This document shows positions 6,123 through 10,429 of a DNA stretch of 10,429 nucleotides, one piece after another; position 1 is the stretch's first letter, and every line of letters starts with the position of its first letter. The stretch is from the NCBI GenBank assembly GCA_038232655.1, contig JBBSNM010000091.1:1-10429 (forward strand), given 5' to 3'. This DNA is from JACCVL01 sp038232655. GTDB taxonomy: Bacteria > Actinomycetota > Actinomycetes > Propionibacteriales > Nocardioidaceae. The notes beneath the pieces are model-generated. The model had not been told where the DNA came from. It made no database searches and was given only the letters and a program-made list of their open reading frames with translations. A program made the translations under genes and the position numbers.

Positions 6123-7485
6123 ATGGCCACGCCGCGTCGCTCATCCACAGCTGCCACCAGGGGTCGCCAACAGCGCCCGGGCGTGGACGGCTTCTTCCGC
6201 ATCAGCGAGCGCGGATCGACCGTCGGCCGCGAGGTGCGCGGCGGGCTGGTCACCTTCTTCACGATGGCCTACATCGTGGTGCTGAACCCGCTGATCATCG
6301 GCAACGCCCCCGACGTCAACGGTGACCTGCTCGCCGGCGGTGACTTCGCCGTCATCGCCGCCGTCACGGCGCTGGCCGCCGGGGTGCTGACGATCCTGAT
6401 GGGCCTGGTGGCCAACTTCCCGCTGGCGCTGGCGACGGGCCTCGGCCTGAACGCCTTCGTCGCCTTCGCGATCGCCTCGCAGATGACGTGAGCCGATGCG
6501 ATGGGGCTGGTCGTGCTCGAGGGGCTGATCATCCTCGTGCTGGTGCTCACCGGGTTCCGTAAGGCGGTGTTCGACGCCGTGCCGGCCACGCTCAAGACCG
6601 CGATCTCGGTCGGTATCGGGCTGTTCATCACGCTGATCGGCCTGGTCGACGCCGGCATCGTGCGGCGGACGGGGGCAGGTCCGGTGCCGGTCGAGCTCGG
6701 CGTGGACGGTCAGCTGCTCGGCTGGCTGGTGCTGGTGTTCTGCATCGGCCTGCTGCTGATGCTGACGCTGTACGTCCGCGGCGTGCGGGGCGCGTGCCGG
6801 CGCTGCCGGACAGCGTCGTCGCCAGCCCTGACTTCTCGCTGCTCGGCGAGTTCAGCCTGTTCGGCCCAGGTTGGTGCCATCAGCGCCTGCCTGCTGGTGT
6901 TCTCGCTGATGCTCGCGGACTTCTTCGACACGATGGGCACGATGACGGCCATCGGTGCCGAGGCCGGGCTCAACGACGCCGACGGCACCCCGCCGGGGGC
7001 GCAGCGGATCCTCATCGTCGACTCGATCGCCGCCGCCGCGGGCGGGGCCGCCTCGGTGTCGAGCAACACCAGCTACATCGAGTCCGCCGCCGGGGTCGGT
7101 GAGGGCGCCCGTACCGGTCTGGCCTCGGTCGTCACCGGGATCTGCTTCCTCGCCGCCACGGTGCTGTCGCCGCTGGTCGGCGTCATCCCGTACGAGGCAG
7201 CGACGCCGGCGCTGGTGCTGGTCGGCTTCTTGATGATGACCCAGGTGCGCCACATCGACTGGGACGACCTGAGCGTGGCGGTCCCCGCCTTCCTCACGAT
7301 CGCGGTGATGCCGTTCACCTACTCGATCACCGCGGGCATCGGTGCCGGCTTCGTGTCGTACGTCGTCCTGGCCACCGTGCGTGGCCGGGCCGCCCGGGTG
7401 CACCCGCTGATGTGGCTGGTGGCCGCCCTGTTCGTGCGTGGTGTGGTCCGCGATCGACCCGATCAGCGGGTGGCTCCCGGGCTAG
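6123..7485 (+). pseudogene. NCS2/AzgA-type purine permease, multiply disrupted
   Basis: The ancestral gene encoded a membrane guanine/hypoxanthine-type permease: RGSTVGREVRGGLVTFFTMAYIVVLNPLIIG, in two parts, is the N-terminal signature of the AzgA/PbuG group, and DFFDTMGTMTAIGAEAG and SSNTSYIESAAGVGEGARTG are conserved internal stretches. ATG 6123 has GGAGG (6113-6117) 5 nt upstream. Four lesions are visible. (1) TGA at 6489-6491, in frame, replaces a residue where relatives have Trp (MT-W-ADAMG). (2) Near 6792-6794 the frame changes after VRGVRGA to VPALPDSVVASPDFSLLG, and some tens of residues expected between them are missing. (3) Near 6866 the frame returns after EFSLFG to QVGAISACLLVFSLMLADFFD. 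(4) A tandem CGTG duplication (7433-7440) shifts the end, whose proper finish VWSAIDPISGWLPG then stop lies at 7441-7485. Codon use is still high-GC, suggesting recent loss. Sequence error is possible for single lesions but not likely for all. Confidence 0.88.
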
Positions 7486-7491
7486 ACAGTC

Positions 7492-7513
7492 GGTCAGCGC
7501 GGTCTGACCGCGC
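7492..7513. repeat. two overlapping dyads between the permease pseudogene and the sugar porter
   Basis: GGTCAG (7492-7497) pairs with CTGACC (7504-7509) over a 6-nt loop, and GCGCGGTC (7497-7504) pairs with GACCGCGC (7506-7513) around a single T. The two structures share bases, so they exclude each other as hairpins. The site is 7 nt after the pseudogene's original stop and 48 nt before the sugar porter start, so it could be a T-tract-less terminator or an operator for the transporter. Confidence 0.4.
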
Positions 7514-7560
7514 GTGGTACAAACAGGCGCCCGTCCTGCACTGACGCACCGGAGGCCGCC

Positions 7561-8961
7561 ATGTCCACCACCCCGCAGGTCCAGGAGGAGTACGACACCA
7601 CGCGTGCCGCACTTCTGGCCGGCGTCGCCGCGCTCGGCGGCTTCCTCTTCGGCTTCGACACCGCCGTCATCAACGGCACGGTCACCGCGATCACCAAGCA
7701 GTTCGACATGGGACCGCTGCTGTCCGGCTTCGTGGTGTCGTCGGCGCTGTTGGGGTGCGTCGCCGGCGCCTACCTCGCCGGCCGGTTGGCCGACCGGATG
7801 GGCCGCATCAAGGTCATGGTGCTCGCGGCGACCCTGTTCACGATCAGCGCGCTGGGCTCCGGGCTCTCGTTCGGGCCGGTCGACCTGATCGTCTGGCGGA
7901 TCGTCGGCGGGCTCGGCGTCGGTGCCGCCTCGGTGATCGCGCCGGCCTACATCGCCGAGATCGCACCGGCAGCCATCCGCGGCCGGCTGGGGTCGTTGCA
8001 GCAGCTGGCCATCGTCACCGGCATCTTCGTGGCCCTGCTCTCCGACGCCTTCCTTGCCGGCGCGGCCGGCGGGGCGATCAAGGAACTGTGGTTCTCGCTG
8101 GAGGCCTGGCGGTGGATGTTCATGGCTGAGGTAGTGCCCGCGGTCGCGTACGGCGTGCTGGCCCTGCGGATCCCGGAGTCGCCGCGCTATCTGGTCGCCA
8201 CGGGTCGGCACGACGAGGCCCGCGACGTGCTCGGTGGGGTGCTCAAGACCGGCGTGGACAACCGGATGAGCGAGATCCGGCGCACGGTCATCCAGGACCG
8301 GCGGTCGTCGTTCTCCGACCTGCGTGGTCCGGCCCTGGGCCTGCTGCCGATCGTCTGGATCGGCATCCTGCTCTCGGTGTTCCAGCAGTTCGTCGGCATC
8401 AACGTGATCTTTTACTACTCCTCCTCCCTGTGGCAGCAGGTCGGCTTCAGCGAGTCCGACTCGCTGACGATCACGGTGATCACGTCGATCACCAACATCG
8501 CGGTGACGCTGGTCGCCATCGCCACCATCGACCAGTTCGGGCGTCGTCGGCTGCTGCTGGTCGGCTCGGCCGGCATGGCGCTGTCGCTCGGAACGCTCGC
8601 CTACGTCTTCGGCACCGCACGGGTGGTCGACGGGGAGCCGTCGCTGGGTGACACTCCGGGCCTGATCGCGCTGATCGCCGCCAACCTGTTCGTCGTGTTC
8701 TTCGGCGTCTCGTGGGGGCCGGCGGTGTGGGTGCTGCTCGGCGAGATCTTCAACAACAGGATCCGCGCCAGCGCCCTCGGCCTCGCCGCCGCAGCGCAGT
8801 GGCTGGCCAACTTCGCCATCTCCACGACGTTCCCCTCTATGGCCGCTCTGGGGCTCGGTTTCGCCTATGGCTTCTACACCACGTTCGCGGTGCTGTCGTT
8901 CCTGTTCGTGCTCAAGTTCGTCCGCGAGACCAAGGGACGCCAGCTCGAGGACATGGAGTAG
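7561..8961 (+). CDS. sugar porter family MFS transporter (probable sugar:H+ symporter)
   Basis: A complete 466-residue protein with 12 predicted spans that should import a hexose or pentose with protons across the cytoplasmic membrane. Sugar porter signatures appear in order: GGFLFGFDTAVINGT (26-40); GRLADRMGR (74-82); RGRLGSLQQLAIVTG (140-154); central-loop PESPRYL (205-211); QQFVGINVIFYYS (275-287), the stretch that carries substrate-binding Gln and Asn in XylE/GLUT relatives; DQFGRRR (324-330); GPAVWVLLGEIF (386-397); RIRASALG (400-407); and the C-terminal ETKGRQLEDM (456-465). GGAGG at 7551-7555 lies 5 nt before the ATG. The gene follows a dead purine permease and is not fused to any catabolic gene here, so the sugar cannot be named; glucose (GlcP-like), xylose, or inositol are all possible. 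It has no clear promoter in its 75-nt leader; the dyads at 7492-7513 may control it. Confidence 0.93.
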   Translation: MSTTPQVQEEYDTTRAALLAGVAALGGFLFGFDTAVINGTVTAITKQFDMGPLLSGFVVSSALLGCVAGAYLAGRLADRMGRIKVMVLAATLFTISALGSGLSFGPVDLIVWRIVGGLGVGAASVIAPAYIAEIAPAAIRGRLGSLQQLAIVTGIFVALLSDAFLAGAAGGAIKELWFSLEAWRWMFMAEVVPAVAYGVLALRIPESPRYLVATGRHDEARDVLGGVLKTGVDNRMSEIRRTVIQDRRSSFSDLRGPALGLLPIVWIGILLSVFQQFVGINVIFYYSSSLWQQVGFSESDSLTITVITSITNIAVTLVAIATIDQFGRRRLLLVGSAGMALSLGTLAYVFGTARVVDGEPSLGDTPGLIALIAANLFVVFFGVSWGPAVWVLLGEIFNNRIRASALGLAAAAQWLANFAISTTFPSMAALGLGFAYGFYTTFAVLSFLFVLKFVRETKGRQLEDME

Positions 8962-8970
8962 CGCCGTCGA

Positions 8971-8998
8971 TTGATTAGCAACGCTAATGAGGTAGGCT
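8971..8998 (+). promoter_or_regulatory. marR promoter, probably leaderless
   Basis: TTGATT (8971-8976) and TAGGCT (8993-8998) are spaced by 16 nt, and TAGGCT is followed by six bases (AACGAC) and ATG at 9005. No ribosome site fits in that space, so a leaderless transcript is predicted. The promoter lies in the 43-nt gap after the sugar porter stop, making marR and the downstream exporter an independent unit. Confidence 0.65.
8974..8988. promoter_or_regulatory. perfect palindrome, probable MarR operator
   Basis: ATTAGC-AAC-GCTAAT is a perfect inverted repeat with 6-bp arms and a 3-nt centre. It overlaps the last three bases of the -35 and fills the spacer up to 4 nt before the -10 box of marR. 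Its AT-rich composition stands out in this GC-rich window. A further GCTAA half-site occurs at 8996-9000 across the -10 box. MarR dimers commonly bind 15-18 bp dyads in their own promoters; binding here would block RNA polymerase. Confidence 0.7.
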
Positions 8999-9004
8999 AA
9001 CGAC

Positions 9005-9448
9005 ATGCCTGCCGACACCGAGCGTCCGCCGCGCACCGACTCCGGGCTGGCCAGCGCGCTCGCGGTCTCGGTCGGACGGCTCTCGCGCCGGCTGCGTCAG
9101 GAGCGTGACTCCGACCTCACCGCCACCCAGCTGTCCGCGCTCGGCACCCTGCGGGTGCACGGGCCGATGAGCGTCGGCGCGCTCGCCGCGTACGAGAAGG
9201 TGCAGCCGCCGTCGATGACGCGCACCGTCAACTGCCTCGTCGAGGCCGAGATGGTGCGCCGCGAGGCGCACAGCACCGACGGCCGACAGGTGGTCCTGCA
9301 CGGGTCCGACCTGGGTCGGTCGCTGCTCGCCGCCGAGCGGCGCCGGCGCGACGCCTGGCTGGCCCAGCGGCTGCGCGGGTTGAGCACCGAGCAGCGCGAC
9401 CTGCTGCGCCGGGCCGTCCCGCTGCTCGACGAGCTGACCCGGTCGTGA
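9005..9448 (+). CDS. MarR-family transcriptional regulator (Rv0880-like)
   Basis: A 147-residue cytoplasmic DNA-binding protein. Residues 15-36 form the first dimerisation helix (GLASALAVSVGRLSRRL); LTATQLSALGTL (38-49) and MSVGALAAYEKV (55-66) lead into the recognition helix QPPSMTRTVNCLVE (67-80); the wing carries TDGRQVVLH (91-99) with the Asp/Arg pair typical of MarR wings; the C-terminal helices (100-147) complete the dimer interface. LSALGTL and the recognition-helix segment PPSMTR resemble Rv0880 of M. tuberculosis as I remember it. It overlaps the downstream exporter gene by 4 nt (GTGA), which suggests one transcript and that the exporter is its main target, with repression relieved by a small ligand. 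A single Cys77 in the recognition helix could respond to oxidation, which is speculative. The palindrome in its own promoter points to autorepression. Confidence 0.9.
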   Translation: MPADTERPPRTDSGLASALAVSVGRLSRRLRQERDSDLTATQLSALGTLRVHGPMSVGALAAYEKVQPPSMTRTVNCLVEAEMVRREAHSTDGRQVVLHGSDLGRSLLAAERRRRDAWLAQRLRGLSTEQRDLLRRAVPLLDELTRS

Positions 9449-10429
9449 CGGGAGGCGTGCGGTCCACGTTCCGCGCGCTGGCGATTCGCAACTACCGGCG
9501 CTACGCGGGCGGCGCCCTGGTGTCCAACACCGGCACCTGGATGCAGCGTGTCGGGCAGGACTGGCTGGTGCTGCAGCTGTCGGCCGGCGATGGCACCGCC
9601 CTGGGCATCACCACCGGCCTGCAGTTCCTGCCGATGCTGCTGCTGTCTCCGTACGCCGGGTTGGTCGCCGACCGCTTCCCCAAGCACCGCGTGCTGCTGT
9701 TCACCCAGCTCGCCATGGCCGCCCCTGCCGGGCTGCTCGGACTGCTCGCGGTCACAGGCCTTGCACAGACCTGGCACGTCTACATTCTCGCCCTGCTGTT
9801 CGGGATCGGCACCGCCTTCGACGCGCCGGCCAGGCAGTCGTTCGTGGTGGAGATGGTCGGCCCGGATGACCTCACCAACGCCGTCGGTCTCAACTCCGCC
9901 TCGTTCAACCTCGGGCGGGTGATGGGGCCGGCCCTCGCAGGCGGCCTGATCGCGCTGCTCGGGTCGGGCGCTTCGGCGACGGGGTGGGTGATCCTGCTCA
10001 ACGCGGCAAGCTATCTCGCCGTCGTCGCCTCGCTGCGCTCCCTCGACCTGCAGCGGTTGCACCCGGCCGCACCTGCCCGGCGCGGGCCGGGTGCGATCCG
10101 TGACGGGCTGCGCTACGTGCGGGGCCGGCCGGACCTGATGATGGTGCTGACGATCGTGTTCTTCGTCGGGACGTTCGGCCTCAACTTCCAGCTGACCATG
10201 GCACTGATGGCCACCGCGGTGTTCGACAAGGGCGCGGGGGCGTACGGGCTGCTCGGCTCGATCATGGCGGTCGGCTCGCTGGCCGGGGCGTTGTTCGCCG
10301 CCCGCCGCGCGCGGCCCCGTGGCCGGCTGGTGGTCGGCGCGGCGGTCGCCTTCTGCCTGGGCGAGATCGTCGCCGGTCTGGCCCCGGCGGGTGGGGCGTT
10401 CGCCGTGTGGCTGGCGCGGGTCGGCAGCA
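9445..10429 (+). CDS. MFS_3 (EntS-like, DHA3) exporter, 3' end outside the window
   Basis: An open frame of 328 residues that reaches the right edge without a stop. It shows at least eight membrane spans and the hallmarks of the MFS_3/EntS-type exporters: FRALAIRNYRRYAGG (9-23), VSNTGTWMQRVGQDWLVLQL (26-45), motif-A-like AGLVADRFPKHRV (71-83), FDAPARQSFVVEMV (125-138) and NAVGLNSASFNLGRVMGPAL (145-164). Relatives number roughly 400-430 residues, so about a quarter is missing. Such proteins expel drugs, siderophores or other small molecules using the proton gradient. The GTG at 9445 overlaps the TGA of marR, so translation is probably coupled; GTG 9457 is an alternative, but its GGGAGG (9450-9455) is only 1 nt away and thus too close. 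Placement after marR suggests regulated efflux. Substrate unknown. Confidence 0.88.
   Translation, partial: MTGGVRSTFRALAIRNYRRYAGGALVSNTGTWMQRVGQDWLVLQLSAGDGTALGITTGLQFLPMLLLSPYAGLVADRFPKHRVLLFTQLAMAAPAGLLGLLAVTGLAQTWHVYILALLFGIGTAFDAPARQSFVVEMVGPDDLTNAVGLNSASFNLGRVMGPALAGGLIALLGSGASATGWVILLNAASYLAVVASLRSLDLQRLHPAAPARRGPGAIRDGLRYVRGRPDLMMVLTIVFFVGTFGLNFQLTMALMATAVFDKGAGAYGLLGSIMAVGSLAGALFAARRARPRGRLVVGAAVAFCLGEIVAGLAPAGGAFAVWLARVGS

Noticed and set aside
6489..6491. Selenocysteine or programmed read-through at the permease TGA
   Set aside because: NCS2 permeases are not selenoproteins, the residue expected is Trp, and the gene carries three further lesions.
6501..7544. A separate 347-residue permease gene beginning with ATG at 6501
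   Set aside because: It is the in-frame continuation of the permease after the TGA at 6489; it has no ribosome site, begins in mid-family sequence, and contains out-of-frame residues in its middle and at its end.
7327..9036. A 569-residue minus-strand open frame opposite the sugar porter
   Set aside because: Composition is His/Arg/Asp/Gly-rich without any fold-like pattern; it is a codon-bias shadow of a well-supported transporter.
1..10429. Mobile elements, tRNA or attachment sites, CRISPR or phage-defence genes
   Set aside because: I looked for transposase-like proteins, terminal repeats, regularly spaced repeats and tRNA-like cloverleaf sequence and saw none; composition is even across the window.

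Overview
This is about 10.4 kb of chromosomal DNA from a high-GC Actinomycetota. The evidence is the strong G/C bias at third codon positions, GTG starts, TANNNT-type -10 boxes that lie directly against start codons (leaderless genes), and several families largely confined to actinobacteria (DUF3027, DUF2530, the long cold-shock protein type). I cannot name a genus from the sequence alone.

Layout, left to right: the N-terminus of an AGCS sodium:alanine/glycine symporter (minus, runs off the left edge); divergently, a stand-alone FprA-type ferredoxin-NADP+ reductase; a LarE-type sacrificial sulfur transferase; a cold-shock protein of the CspB type with a C-terminal extension; a GC-rich stem-loop block between convergent genes; an MFS transporter (minus); divergently, a DUF3027 protein with a Cys/His cluster; a small two-span DUF2530 membrane protein (minus, tail-to-tail with DUF3027); divergently, an NCS2/AzgA-type purine permease broken by at least four lesions; an intact sugar-porter MFS gene; and a MarR regulator overlapping by 4 nt an EntS/MFS_3-type exporter that runs off the right edge.

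The block cspB / MFS(minus) / DUF3027(plus) / DUF2530(minus) / marR(plus), with an Fpr-type reductase nearby, matches, as far as I recall, the gene content and orientations around Rv0871, Rv0876c, Rv0877, Rv0879c, Rv0880 and Rv0886 of Mycobacterium tuberculosis. Most of the window therefore looks like an old, vertically inherited actinobacterial neighbourhood rather than an island. The larE gene, the purine permease and the sugar transporter look like lineage-specific insertions into it.

The strongest observations are the multi-lesion permease pseudogene, a perfect 15-bp palindrome sitting between the -35 and -10 of marR (a probable autoregulatory operator), and a recurring leaderless promoter layout (TANNNT, 6-7 nt, start codon) at four genes. 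I see no tRNA, rRNA, CRISPR array, insertion sequence, phage gene, or convincing new multi-gene system.
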